Source of the DNA: UBA917 sp964435085
Lineage (GTDB): Bacteria; Patescibacteriota; Patescibacteriia; Patescibacteriales; Patescibacteriaceae
Length of the DNA: 35,151 nt
Direction: 5' to 3'
NCBI GenBank assembly: GCA_964435085.1
Contig: CAYSXQ010000008.1
Coordinates: 1 to 35,151, forward strand
Shown one piece after another: positions 21,957 to 29,501 of the stretch; within the stretch, counting starts at the first letter, position 1; every line of letters starts with the position of its first letter. Position numbers and translations under genes: made by a program. Below the pieces are notes generated by a model. That model made no database searches, was not told where the DNA came from, and saw only the letters and a list, made by a program, of their open reading frames with translations.

Positions 21957-21985
21957 ATTCTATCATCCACTCCCCACCCTGTAAA
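21957..21985 (-). promoter_or_regulatory. Leaderless promoter of the DUF2207 gene
   Basis: On the minus strand, TTTACA (21980-21985), 17-base spacer, TAGAAT (21957-21962) with an extended TG. The -10 ends six bases before ATG at 21950. Confidence 0.75.
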
Positions 21986-21994
21986 TCCAGGCTA

Positions 21995-22022
21995 ATAAAA
22001 AAGCACTCTTATCAAGTGCTTT
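21995..22022 (-). terminator. Intrinsic terminator of the 102-aa orphan gene
   Basis: AAAGCACT (22000-22007) pairs with AGTGCTTT (22015-22022). On the minus strand it is followed by TTTTTTATT. Confidence 0.88.
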
Positions 22023-22045
22023 AATTTAGAAAAATATTTGTTATG

Positions 22046-22354
22046 TTAGTAGGCATAGTATGAAGTATCATACGATCCCGACTCTTCATTATAGGCACTA
22101 CAAGCCATGTCTTTGCATTCTTGTAGATGACCATCATCCATCAGTGCTCCAATCAAGTGCGTTGCCAAATCTTCAGCCTCATATGGCGAATTGTCAACGG
22201 CTTTTTTCCAAGCTTCCCTGGCAGCTGCAGCACCTAAGGAATTCATCCGTTCGTAATCCTTGCTGAAATTAACACCATAGCTAATTTCATTTTTTTTCTC
22301 ATGGACCACCGCTAGGTGAGAACCATCTCTATTCATGATAACTAGTCCAGTCAT
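22046..22354 (-). CDS. Orphan protein (102 aa)
   Basis: 102 aa starting MTGLVIMNRDGSHLAVVHEKK; unrecognised. It is acidic, without signal peptide or membrane segment. A helical middle (EAWKKAVDNSPYEAEDLATHLIGALMDDG) is followed by two Cys (CKDMAC) and a Ser/Tyr-rich tail ending SYYAY. A GGGGG tract lies six bases before ATG as a plausible ribosome-binding site, a TTGACA promoter lies upstream and a clear terminator downstream, so it is a single-gene unit between the ribosomal operon and the DUF2207 gene. No function is proposed. Confidence 0.75.
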   Translation of the reverse strand: MTGLVIMNRDGSHLAVVHEKKNEISYGVNFSKDYERMNSLGAAAAREAWKKAVDNSPYEAEDLATHLIGALMDDGHLQECKDMACSAYNEESGSYDTSYYAY

Positions 22355-22406
22355 CTGACACCCCCAACAAAAAGTAATATAAAGAACAATTATCCCTACA
22401 ATTTAG

Positions 22407-22435
22407 ATGGTAGTATTTTCTTTGCCAAATGTCAA
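22407..22435 (-). promoter_or_regulatory. Promoter of the 102-aa orphan gene
   Basis: On the minus strand, TTGACA (22430-22435), 17-base spacer, TACCAT (22407-22412). The -35 begins three bases after the T-run of the rpsI terminator. Confidence 0.7.
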
Positions 22436-22437
22436 TC

Positions 22438-22470
22438 ATAAAAAAACAAGCCCCCATTGGGAGCTTGTTT
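22438..22470 (-). terminator. Terminator of the infA-rpsI operon
   Basis: AAACAAGC (22444-22451) pairs with GCTTGTTT (22463-22470), with an inner CCC/GGG stem. On the minus strand a run of seven T follows. Confidence 0.92.
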
Positions 22471-22484
22471 GTAATATAGAGAAA

Positions 22485-23069
22485 TTAACGCTTGGACCAC
22501 TGTGGAGCACGACGAGCGCGCTTGAGACCTGGCTTTTTGCGTTCCTTTTTACGAGCATCACGAGTAGTGAAACCTTTAGCCTTGAGAGCTGGACGAAGTT
22601 CAGGGTTAATCTTAATCAAAGCGTTAGTAATACCATGACGTACTGCTTCAGCCTGACCAAGTTTACCACCACCATTGACGAGAACAGAGAAATTGTAAAT
22701 GTCAGCACCCATCTTGAGAATAGAGTTGACGATAGCACGAGCTTCTAAGCTTTCGAAATAAATATCAGATGGCTTACCATTAACCATGATCGCGCCAACA
22801 CCCTTCTCGTACAAACGTACTTGAGCGGCAGCAGTCTTACGCTTACCCATGACAGCAATGTACTTACCTTCAAATTTAACATCTTTGACGATACGCTTCA
22901 CTTCTACCATTGGTTCAGCACCATTCATAGACTCTTCCATCACTTCAGCCTTAACTACTGGCTTAACAACAGTTTTGACAGCAGTTTTAGCAGGAGCCTT
23001 AGGAGCTACTTTCTTAGCGACAGGCTTGGCAGCTACTTCTTTTTTAGTTGTAATCTTCTTTTCTGGCAT
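22485..23069 (-). CDS. rpsI: Ribosomal protein S9 with a long N-terminal extension
   Basis: 194 aa against about 130 for ordinary S9. The S9 core starts near residue 68 ('KYIAVMGKRKTAAAQVRLYEKGVG') and ends with the conserved tail 'RRAPQWSKR', which reaches the P-site tRNA. Residues 1 to about 65 are an extra low-complexity segment of Lys, Ala, Pro and Val (KKVAPKAPAKTAVKT). Such a basic tail could bind rRNA or be disordered. It is the last gene of the operon, starting one base after the rplM stop codon, and is followed by a strong terminator. There is no Shine-Dalgarno site. Confidence 0.97.
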   Translation of the reverse strand: MPEKKITTKKEVAAKPVAKKVAPKAPAKTAVKTVVKPVVKAEVMEESMNGAEPMVEVKRIVKDVKFEGKYIAVMGKRKTAAAQVRLYEKGVGAIMVNGKPSDIYFESLEARAIVNSILKMGADIYNFSVLVNGGGKLGQAEAVRHGITNALIKINPELRPALKAKGFTTRDARKKERKKPGLKRARRAPQWSKR

Positions 23070-23070
23070 A

Positions 23071-23430
23071 TTACTTGATGATTAAACGCTTAAGCATTGG
23101 CTGTCTTAATTTATTATCAGGCAACATCTCGCGTACAGCGCGCCAGAGTACTTCACCAGCGTCCTTAGCCAAGACATCCTTGACCTTCTTTTCTTTCATA
23201 CCACCTGGGTAACCGGAGTAATGGAAATAAACTTTCTGATCAATCTTCTTACCAGAAAGTAACATCTTTTTGATATTAGTCACTTCAACGATAGCGCCGT
23301 GGTCAATATGAGGCTGGTATTCTGGTTCATCCTTACCACGCAAAGCCAAAGCGACCTTAGTAGCGAGGCGACCCAAAGCAACACCGTCAGCATCAAATTT
23401 TTTAGTCTGTCTTGTAAATTCTAATTTCAT
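23071..23430 (-). CDS. rplM: Ribosomal protein L13
   Basis: 119 aa, shorter than the usual 140-150, trimmed mainly at the C-terminus. Recognisable L13 blocks: 'DADGVALGRLATKVALALRGKDEPEYQPHIDHGAIVEVTNIKKMLLSGKK', 'KVYFHYSGYPGGMKE' and 'AVREMLPDNKLRQPMLKRL'. L13 is an early large-subunit assembly protein. It is paired with rpsI as in most bacteria. No Shine-Dalgarno sequence is seen. Confidence 0.96.
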   Translation of the reverse strand: MKLEFTRQTKKFDADGVALGRLATKVALALRGKDEPEYQPHIDHGAIVEVTNIKKMLLSGKKIDQKVYFHYSGYPGGMKEKKVKDVLAKDAGEVLWRAVREMLPDNKLRQPMLKRLIIK

Positions 23431-23434
23431 AATA

Positions 23435-23785
23435 TTAAACTAATTCAATCTGCACCATACTAGCGCCATCACCAACACGAGCACCGAGCTTAACGATACG
23501 AGTATAACCACCTGGACGAGCCTGGTAGCGATCAGCGAGCACATCCATCGCCTTAAGTACGGCGAGTGGCTGAGGCAAAGCAGCAATCAACTTGCGACGA
23601 GCAGTCAAATCCTTAGTCTTAGAGCTAGTGATCAATTTCTCCACAAATGGTTTAACAGCCTTGGCTTTCGCTTCGGTAGTCTTCACCTTTTCGTGCATGA
23701 TAATACTAGCAGCCAAGTTACGCAACATCATTTCGCGTGGGGCCTTAAGACGATCTAAAATTTTTCCTTTGTGTCTGTGGTGCAT
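23435..23785 (-). CDS. rplQ: Ribosomal protein L17
   Basis: 116 aa, normal length. It starts 'MHHRHKGKILDRLKAPREMMLRNLAASIIMHEKVKTTEAKAKAVKPFVEKLI', the typical L17 opening (R-H-x-x-K...L-x-R...R-x-x-M-L-R-N-L), and ends 'YQARPGGYTRIVKLGARVGDGASMVQIELV'. It sits at the polypeptide exit region of the large subunit. It directly follows rpoA, nine bases after its stop, and precedes rplM. No Shine-Dalgarno site. Confidence 0.97.
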   Translation of the reverse strand: MHHRHKGKILDRLKAPREMMLRNLAASIIMHEKVKTTEAKAKAVKPFVEKLITSSKTKDLTARRKLIAALPQPLAVLKAMDVLADRYQARPGGYTRIVKLGARVGDGASMVQIELV

Positions 23786-23793
23786 AAAATTTA

Positions 23794-24528
23794 TTAAGCT
23801 GTTTCTTCGGTTTCAGCCGATTCAACTGCTGACAATTCTTCAGTAGTTTTAGTTAAAGCATCAAACTGGTTGATCAAAATCTTAACTGCTTCGTTAAAAG
23901 CTTGTTCTGGACTAATCACACCATTGGTAGTGATATCCAAAGTCAATTTGTCCCAGTTAGTCATCTTACCAACACGAGTGTTTTCAACATTCAAACCAAC
24001 CACACGGACTGGAGAGAAAATCGAATCAATTTCGATATAACCAATTTCTTTCTTGCGGTTCTCGCGGTTTTCAACCATTTCGTAACCCATACCACGAGTC
24101 ACAAAGATTTCCATCTTCAGCTTACCAGCCATATCAGTGATATGAGCGATAGTGAGGTCAGGGTTAATGATTTCGACATCAGCGTTCTTCTTGATGTCAG
24201 AAGCCTTAACTTCCTTTTCACCGTGAGCGTCGAGTTCTAAGCGAACAACTTCATCGGTGTGGATCTTCATGTAAAGATTCTTCAAGTTCAGTAAAATTTG
24301 CAACACATCTTCCTTGATCTTAGGGATGGCCATGAATTCATGGTCAGCACCTTCGATCTTAATGCCAATTACCGCAGCACCTGGCAAAGAAGATAGCAAC
24401 ACCCTCCTCAAGGAATTGCCGACAGTTGTTCCATAACCAGGAAATAGTGGCTCAATCACCACCAACTGCTGGTGAGGATTAGCTCCTGGAATGAATTGAA
24501 TTTTTTTTGGCAAAGCTATTGTCTGCAT
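23794..24528 (-). CDS. rpoA: RNA polymerase alpha subunit, N-terminal domain only
   Basis: 244 aa from MQTIALPKKIQF at 24528. A frame open to 24570 would overlap rpsD and does not match the family. All N-terminal domain blocks are present ('PLFPGYGTTVGNSLRRVLLSSLPGAAVIGIKIEG', 'VTRGMGYEMVENR', 'FSPVRVVGLNVENTRVG', 'DKLTLDITTNGVISPEQAFNEAVKILINQF'), so it can dimerise and start polymerase assembly. The C-terminal domain that binds UP elements and activators, normally another 70-80 residues, is missing. The protein ends in a short acidic tail, and rplQ begins nine bases after the stop, so no room is left for it. No frameshift is apparent. Confidence 0.95.
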   Translation of the reverse strand: MQTIALPKKIQFIPGANPHQQLVVIEPLFPGYGTTVGNSLRRVLLSSLPGAAVIGIKIEGADHEFMAIPKIKEDVLQILLNLKNLYMKIHTDEVVRLELDAHGEKEVKASDIKKNADVEIINPDLTIAHITDMAGKLKMEIFVTRGMGYEMVENRENRKKEIGYIEIDSIFSPVRVVGLNVENTRVGKMTNWDKLTLDITTNGVISPEQAFNEAVKILINQFDALTKTTEELSAVESAETEETA

Positions 24529-24550
24529 ATGTTGATCGCAATTTAAGCGA

Positions 24551-25177
24551 TTATTTTGAATAAAACTCAACGATAATTTGGCTGTTGATCGACTTCTCTA
24601 AGTCTTCCTTAGCTGGAACATGAAGCACCTTAGCTTCCTTTTCCATAGCGTCGTAATTCAACCAACCAGGCACTGTGGCCTTCTTTAATTTCTCATCAAT
24701 GTTCAAAAAGACTTTCTTTTGCAATTTGTTCTTTTTGATTTTGATAATATCACCAGCCTTAACCTGGTAAGAAGGAATATCAACCTGTTCATCATTAATC
24801 ACAAAGAGACCGTGGTTCACCATCTGACGAGCTTGAGCGCGGGAAGAGGCATAACCGAGACGGAAAATGACGTTGTCAAAACGGGTTTCGAGAGCTCTGA
24901 GCAAGTTTTCACCAGCATCGCCCTTCTTCTGAGCCTTTTCAAACATAGTGCGGAACTGACGTTCACGCATACCGTACATTTTCTTAGCATGCTGCTTTTC
25001 AGCCAGCTGTTCGCCGTACTGACTCTTCTTAGCTGGGCGCTTAGCACCGTGCATACCAGCTGGAGTTGGGCGCTTAGTCAAAGCACACTTAGGTGAATTA
25101 CATTTATCACCTTTGAGGAATAGCTTCTTGCCAGCGGTGCGGCAGAGACTGCAAGTTGAAGTATTAGTAGTAGTCAT
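24551..25177 (-). CDS. rpsD: Ribosomal protein S4, zinc-binding form
   Basis: 208 aa, normal length. The N-terminal zinc knuckle has all four Cys (9, 12, 26, 31), so this is the C+ form. The S4 RNA-binding domain is clear ('LETRFDNVIFRLGYASSRAQARQMVNHGLFVINDEQVDIPSYQVKAGDII'), and the end 'SINSQIIVEFYSK' is typical. S4 is a primary 16S rRNA binder. It ends 22 bases before the rpoA start. No Shine-Dalgarno sequence. Confidence 0.97.
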   Translation of the reverse strand: MTTTNTSTCSLCRTAGKKLFLKGDKCNSPKCALTKRPTPAGMHGAKRPAKKSQYGEQLAEKQHAKKMYGMRERQFRTMFEKAQKKGDAGENLLRALETRFDNVIFRLGYASSRAQARQMVNHGLFVINDEQVDIPSYQVKAGDIIKIKKNKLQKKVFLNIDEKLKKATVPGWLNYDAMEKEAKVLHVPAKEDLEKSINSQIIVEFYSK

Positions 25178-25185
25178 AATGATAA

Positions 25186-25761
25186 TTAAACGCGTCTTGG
25201 CTTCTTACGACGGCAGCCGTTGTGAGGCATTGGGGTAATATCTTTAATAAAAGTAATATTCAGACCATTGGCATTAAGAGCACGAACAGCTGATTCACGA
25301 CCAGTACCGACACCCTTCACAAAGACAGAAACTTCAGAGAGACCAAATTCACGAGCCTTAGCCACAGCAATCTTAGTGATAATCTGAGCAGCGTAAGGAG
25401 TGGACTTCTTCGGACCTTTGAAGCCGGCTAGCCCTGCGGAGGCCCAACCGATAACATTGCCTTCCATGTCTGTGAGAGACACGATGGTGTTGTTGTAAGT
25501 TGAGTGGACAAAAGCCTTACCGATGCTGACCTTCTTGTCGAGCTTCTTTTTCTTCTTGCCCTTCTTCACCTTGGCGTTCTTCGCAGCCTTGGTCTTTTCA
25601 AGCTTCTTCTTGATGTCTTCTGGCAAGTCAGCGAGCAAGTCAACTGGAGCAGACTTGTCAGCCTTAGCTTCCTTGTCATCACCGGTAGTATCCAAATCGT
25701 AGACCAATTTAGAATCGCTAGCCACTTCGTTTAATTCGTTGTCATTCTTAAGTTCTTCCAT
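25186..25761 (-). CDS. rpsK: Ribosomal protein S11 with N-terminal extension
   Basis: 191 aa against about 130. The S11 core starts near residue 78 ('VSIGKAFVHSTYNNTIVSLTDMEGNVIGWASAGLAGFKGPKKSTPYAAQ') and ends 'DITPMPHNGCRRKKPRRV'. The first 75 residues are extra: an acidic part (DLDTTGDDKEAKADKSAPVD) then a very basic Lys-rich part (KKGKKKKKLDKK). Together with the S9 extension this means two small-subunit proteins of one operon carry charged tails. S11 lines the mRNA exit path on the platform. No Shine-Dalgarno site. Confidence 0.96.
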   Translation of the reverse strand: MEELKNDNELNEVASDSKLVYDLDTTGDDKEAKADKSAPVDLLADLPEDIKKKLEKTKAAKNAKVKKGKKKKKLDKKVSIGKAFVHSTYNNTIVSLTDMEGNVIGWASAGLAGFKGPKKSTPYAAQIITKIAVAKAREFGLSEVSVFVKGVGTGRESAVRALNANGLNITFIKDITPMPHNGCRRKKPRRV

Positions 25762-25770
25762 ATTTAAAAA

Positions 25771-26163
25771 TTAAGTCTTTTGATTGGCATTCTTACGACC
25801 GGAGCCAGAAGTAGCACGCTTGTTACCACGCAAAGTGCGGTTGTTAGTCTTAGTGCGCTGACCACGAGCTGGCAAGCCCTTGGCATGACGACTGCCACGG
25901 TAAGAACCGATTTCCTTGAGTCTCTTTACATTGCTAGAAACATCACGGCGTAGGTCACCTTCAACACGGTGTTCTTTTTCAATAATCACACGCAAGGCAT
26001 TGATTTGATCTTCAGTTAAGTCCTTAACTCTGATGCTGTTTTCAACCTTAGCTTGAGCCAAGATCTTCATGGACTTAGCCAGACCAATACCATAGATATA
26101 AGTCAAAGCGGTTTCTACTCTTTTTTCATTTGGAATAACAACTCCTAATAAACGTACTGCCAT
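25771..26163 (-). CDS. rpsM: Ribosomal protein S13
   Basis: 130 aa. It starts 'MAVRLLGVVIPNEKRVETALTYIYGIGLAKSMKIL', the standard S13 opening (R-I-x-G-V-x-I-P...K-R-x-x-x-A-L-T-Y-I-Y-G-I-G), then 'IEKEHRVEGDLRRDVSSNVKRL' and the basic tail 'GLPARGQRTKTNNRTLRGNKR'. S13 contacts tRNA and bridges to the large subunit in the head. It lies between rpmJ and rpsK, in conserved order. Confidence 0.98.
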   Translation of the reverse strand: MAVRLLGVVIPNEKRVETALTYIYGIGLAKSMKILAQAKVENSIRVKDLTEDQINALRVIIEKEHRVEGDLRRDVSSNVKRLKEIGSYRGSRHAKGLPARGQRTKTNNRTLRGNKRATSGSGRKNANQKT

Positions 26164-26173
26164 ATATCAAAAA

Positions 26174-26287
26174 TTAGCCTTGTCTTTGCTTGTGCTTTGG
26201 GGTCTTGCAAATTACACGCAAAGAACCGTTACGGCGAACAATCTGACAATCTTTACAAATTTTTTTAACACTCGCTCTAACTTTCAT
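26174..26287 (-). CDS. rpmJ: Ribosomal protein L36
   Basis: 37 codons reading MKVRASVKKICKDC and ending KHKQRQG, the canonical L36 sequence. The zinc ligands Cys11, Cys14, Cys27 and His32 are present. It lies 11 bases after the infA stop codon and ten bases before rpsM, the classical position. No Shine-Dalgarno sequence precedes ATG. Confidence 0.98.
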   Translation of the reverse strand: MKVRASVKKICKDCQIVRRNGSLRVICKTPKHKQRQG

Positions 26288-26298
26288 AAATAAATAAA

Positions 26299-26541
26299 TT
26301 ATAAACGGTAAGTGATGCGTCCCTTCGTCAAATCGTAAGGACTCATCTGCATTTTCACTTTGTCACCAGGAGCCAGACGAATCTTGTTCATCCTCATCTT
26401 ACCAGACAAGTGAGCCAAAACTTCATGGTCATTAGGCAAACTGACTCTAAATGAAGCCCCAGGCATTAACTCCGTGACTTCTCCGATAACTTCAATAAAT
26501 TCTTTAGAATCGGCGACTTGATTGTTCGTTTTGGTATCCAT
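26299..26541 (-). CDS. infA: Translation initiation factor IF-1
   Basis: 80 aa from MDTKTNNQ at 26541; IF-1 is usually 72. The frame is open to 26580 with an extra 13 residues (MHHFLGCFKKVYL), which do not look like the family. The S1-like OB fold is clear: 'IEVIGEVTELMPGASFRVSLPNDHEVLAHLSGKMRMNKIRLAPGDKVKMQMSPYDLTKGRITYRL'. IF-1 occupies the A site during initiation. It is the first gene of the ribosomal operon, with a strong promoter and a leader of about 70 bases. No Shine-Dalgarno site adjoins either start. Confidence 0.96.
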   Translation of the reverse strand: MDTKTNNQVADSKEFIEVIGEVTELMPGASFRVSLPNDHEVLAHLSGKMRMNKIRLAPGDKVKMQMSPYDLTKGRITYRL

Positions 26542-26617
26542 TAAATAGACTTTTTTAAAGCAACCTAAAAAGTGATGCAAAAAAATACGTAATTACTTTT
26601 TAAATAATTACCAGTGA

Positions 26618-26646
26618 ATTGTATAGGTAATTTAATAATATGTCAA
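26618..26646 (-). promoter_or_regulatory. Promoter of the infA-rpsI operon
   Basis: On the minus strand, TTGACA (26641-26646), 17-base spacer, TACAAT (26618-26623). The predicted start is near 26611. It drives nine genes down to the terminator at 22438-22470. Confidence 0.88.
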
Positions 26647-26795
26647 GAATATGGGACAAGTACCTAGAGATAGGACCTTTTTGGCTAAAAATAGCTAAAT
26701 AAAGCTTAGTTTATATGAGCAATAATGTCAAATATAAAAGGCTAAATTTACAAACAATAGCCAATTATCCAATGTTTTAATTTTAAAACTCATCC

Positions 26796-26897
26796 CCTCT
26801 GTCATTCTGGAGGGCGCATCTAGCGACCGATAGAATCTCGTCCCACAAGCTCCTAATCTCGACCTATCCGTCATCCTCGCGAATGCGGGGGTCCACG
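26796..26897. repeat. Composite palindromic-repeat remnants
   Basis: Two GTCAT-type fragments follow one another: one starting TGTCATTCTGGAGGGCGC and including GATAGAATCTCGTCCC, and one reading CCGTCATCCTCGCGAATGCG with GGGGGTCCACG. Both resemble pieces of family C-like elements (18905-18980). They occupy most of the gap between the divergent infA operon and the 165-aa orphan gene. The rest of 26661-26795 is A/T-rich with nothing recognisable. Confidence 0.6.
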
Positions 26898-26900
26898 TAA

Positions 26901-26929
26901 TTGACAAATAAACAAAAGAATGCTATAAA
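26901..26929 (+). promoter_or_regulatory. Promoter of the 165-aa orphan gene
   Basis: TTGACA (26901-26906), 17-base spacer ending TGC, TATAAA (26924-26929). The predicted start is near 26936. Confidence 0.88.
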
Positions 26930-26972
26930 AAAACCACAATAAACATTTTGTTTTTTTAAAAGGATATTCCTA

Positions 26973-27470
26973 ATGGAAATTGACGAAAAGCAACTCTTAA
27001 ATGATGAGTGGTACAATAAGTACTCAGCAGCTCTTATCTTAGCATCTTTAGAAGACCTAAATGCATACCATGCTAAAAATAAAGAGTATGGTCAAAAATA
27101 TGGCTTTAAACAAAAATATTCAGTAGGAGCATCTGAACAATTCAAAGAAGATCTAGCCAAAGAATTTTTAGATGCTTTGATTCTTTATAGCCAGAGTCCA
27201 TCGCAAGCAAATATTTCAACCATCATAGATAGCTACGGCTGGTATTTCCGCACAGGAGATTTATCCACCTTGCTAGTTCCTGAACCAGCACCTTATCTAG
27301 AATTTCTTCTAGAAAAAATACAAGGACTGTCTAAAGCAGAAGAGAAGGATGAATATTTCTATATAATCAGATTGGCCCATGGAAAACATTCAAAACTCTT
27401 AGCATTACTACACATAGGCGATAACAGACAAAAGAATATCAGCATAATGCGCGGCCTACTATATGGATAA
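26973..27470 (+). CDS. Orphan protein (165 aa)
   Basis: 165 aa starting MEIDEKQLLNDEWYNKY; unrecognised. It is mostly helical and rich in Leu, Glu, Lys and Tyr, without signal peptide, membrane segment or clear active-site motif. A central 'IDSYGWYFRTGDLSTLLVPEPAPYLEFLLEKIQ' separates two helical parts. AAAGGA lies eight bases before ATG. It is on the opposite strand to both neighbours (infA operon and alaS), with a near-consensus promoter and a strong terminator, so it is self-contained. No function is proposed. Confidence 0.8.
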   Translation: MEIDEKQLLNDEWYNKYSAALILASLEDLNAYHAKNKEYGQKYGFKQKYSVGASEQFKEDLAKEFLDALILYSQSPSQANISTIIDSYGWYFRTGDLSTLLVPEPAPYLEFLLEKIQGLSKAEEKDEYFYIIRLAHGKHSKLLALLHIGDNRQKNISIMRGLLYG

Positions 27471-27477
27471 AAAAATC

Positions 27478-27504
27478 AAAATGACCCTAAACAGGGTCAT
27501 TTTT
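27478..27504 (+). terminator. Intrinsic terminator of the 165-aa orphan gene
   Basis: An 11-bp stem AAAATGACCCT (27478-27488) with AGGGTCATTTT (27493-27503), loop AAAC, then more T. It can act in both directions and so may also stop alaS transcription. Confidence 0.93.
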
Positions 27505-27573
27505 TAATTGTAGCATTAAAGAATTCAAAATTGTTTTTATCCACCCAGGGCGGATTAAATTTAAAATTAATTT

Positions 27574-29439
27574 CTACTGACCAACAACCGCCTTAATACG
27601 TCTAACACCAGCACTACTAGCCTCCTCCTTCAAAATCTTAAAGCCACCAAGCTCACTAGTATTACTGACGTGCGGCCCACCACAAATCTCGCGACTAAAG
27701 AAATCATCATCCGAGCCAACAGTATAAACCTTCACCATATCATTATACTTCGACTCAAATACTCCCAGCGCCCCCATCGCTCTCGCCTCCTCCAAACTCA
27801 CTTCCTTATAAGTAACCGGCAAAGCCTTAGCAATCACTTCATTGACCATATCTTCAGCTTCTTTAATTTGTTCTGGCGTCATCTTGTCAGGATGTGAAAA
27901 GTCAAAGCGTAGTCGTTCCGCCGTAATGTTCGATCCTTTCTGGAAGATATGGTTACCCAGAACCTTACGCAAAGCCGCTTGCAATAAATGCGTAGCAGTA
28001 TGCAATTTAGTCGTCTCTTCACTGGCATCAGCCAGACCACCTTTGAATTTTCCAGCAGTAGCAGTACGAGATAAATCTTGATGTTCAATTAATTTTTTCT
28101 CAAATTGACTCTTCAAAGCTTCTTTTTCATCATTTGAAAATTCAACACCTCTGTTTTCACATTCCTCTATAGCCATCTCAAAAGGATAGCCATAAGATTG
28201 ATACAAATTAAAAAACCATTCACCATCTAATTTTGGAGTTAGGAAAGTACGAACATCAGAAAAACCCTTCTCTGTAAAAGTTATCGACTCACCATTCTTC
28301 AAATTTATAGCATTAACCTCTGTTTCGATTATCTTCTCGCCATTCTCTAGAGTTCTTATAAACTTAGCCTCTTCTTTAACCATTTCATCCTGTATTCTAT
28401 CTCTGTTTAGTAGTAATTCGGGATATTGAACCTTAAAGTTATCAATAAATATTTCTCCTATCTTATAAATAAAATGATCAGGCAAACCAAGCTTCCATCC
28501 ATAAGCCATTGAACGTCTAATCAATTTTCTTACTACATACCCTTGGTCAACATTTGAAGGACCAACACCGCGCTGATCACCAATAATCATAACAGCCGCC
28601 CTAATGTGATCAACAATAACCCTAAAAGCCTTTGTATTATCAATATATTTTTTACCAGATAAAGACTCTAGTCTCTCAATAGCCTGACTAAATAATTCAG
28701 TCTGATAAATATCACTGATACCATTCATGACACAAAGCACACGCTCCAGTCCCATGCCAGTGTCCACGTTCTTCTGAGCAAGTTCTAAGAAACTACCGTC
28801 AGCCTGCTTGCCATAAGCCATGAAGACATCATTCCAAATCTCCACCCAACCCTTATCCTCTGGATCAAAGTGCGCCGGCGCCGGCATTTCAGCCACCCAA
28901 TAAAACATCTCAGTGTCAGGGCCACAAGGACCAGTCTGGCCAGCTGGACCCCACCAGTTGTCCTTCTTAGCGAGCTTGGCGATACGTGGCGCAGCTACAC
29001 CCTTAGCAAGCCACTGATCATATGATTCTTGATCAAAAGGCGCGTCATTGTCACCGACAAAGACCGAGACCGCAAGGCGCTCTGGACTGATATTCAGCCA
29101 CTCAGCACCAGTCAAAAACTCCCAAGAATAATCAATCGCTTCTTTTTTAAAATAAGCTCCGAGGCTCCAGTTACCAAGCATCTCAAAGAAAGTTAAGTGC
29201 GTCCTGTCACCCACCTCATCAATATCACCAGTACGAATACACTTCTGAACACTAGTCAATTGCTTGCCAGCCGGATGAGTCTGACCCAACAAAAACGGCA
29301 CCAAAGGATGCATACCAGCCGTAGTAAAGAGCACAGTCGGGTCATTTTCAGGAATCAAAGAAGCGCTACTAATAATAGCGTGATCGCGTGATTCAAAGAA
29401 TTTAAGAAATTTTGACCTGAGTTCATTAGCAGTCATCAT
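27574..29439 (-). CDS. alaS: Alanyl-tRNA synthetase, form lacking the C-terminal domain
   Basis: 621 aa against about 875 in most bacteria. The catalytic core is clear ('SSASLIPENDPTVLFTTAGMHPLVPFLLG', 'QKCIRTGDIDEVGDRTHLTFFEMLGNWSLGAYFKKEAI', 'DTGMGLERV'). The editing domain has its four metal ligands: His480, His484 (HTATH), Cys586 and His590 (CGGPHV). In this last motif Pro replaces the usual Thr. The protein ends right after the editing domain ('VRRIKAVVGQ'), so the C-Ala domain, which helps dimerise and bind tRNA, is absent. Two ATG codons open the frame and either may be used. No Shine-Dalgarno site. Editing of Ser- and Gly-tRNA(Ala) should still be possible. Confidence 0.96.
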   Translation of the reverse strand: MMTANELRSKFLKFFESRDHAIISSASLIPENDPTVLFTTAGMHPLVPFLLGQTHPAGKQLTSVQKCIRTGDIDEVGDRTHLTFFEMLGNWSLGAYFKKEAIDYSWEFLTGAEWLNISPERLAVSVFVGDNDAPFDQESYDQWLAKGVAAPRIAKLAKKDNWWGPAGQTGPCGPDTEMFYWVAEMPAPAHFDPEDKGWVEIWNDVFMAYGKQADGSFLELAQKNVDTGMGLERVLCVMNGISDIYQTELFSQAIERLESLSGKKYIDNTKAFRVIVDHIRAAVMIIGDQRGVGPSNVDQGYVVRKLIRRSMAYGWKLGLPDHFIYKIGEIFIDNFKVQYPELLLNRDRIQDEMVKEEAKFIRTLENGEKIIETEVNAINLKNGESITFTEKGFSDVRTFLTPKLDGEWFFNLYQSYGYPFEMAIEECENRGVEFSNDEKEALKSQFEKKLIEHQDLSRTATAGKFKGGLADASEETTKLHTATHLLQAALRKVLGNHIFQKGSNITAERLRFDFSHPDKMTPEQIKEAEDMVNEVIAKALPVTYKEVSLEEARAMGALGVFESKYNDMVKVYTVGSDDDFFSREICGGPHVSNTSELGGFKILKEEASSAGVRRIKAVVGQ

Positions 29440-29464
29440 AGAAGTATTTATTTAATATAAAAGC

Positions 29465-29493
29465 AGTGTAATAGAAATATTGGGTTTTTTCAA
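29465..29493 (-). promoter_or_regulatory. Promoter of alaS
   Basis: On the minus strand, TTGAAA (29488-29493), 17-base spacer, TACACT (29465-29470). The predicted start near 29458 leaves a leader of about 19 bases. The -35 lies nine bases from the palindrome end of the DUF559 unit. Confidence 0.6.
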
Positions 29494-29501
29494 GCTTGTA
29501 T

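Noticed and set aside
24529..24570. Longer starts of RpoA (24570) and IF-1 (26580)
   Set aside because: The extra residues do not resemble the families, and the RpoA extension would overlap rpsD.
24551..26163. Long plus-strand frames opposite the ribosomal protein genes
   Set aside because: They mirror strongly conserved genes on the minus strand and resemble no protein family.
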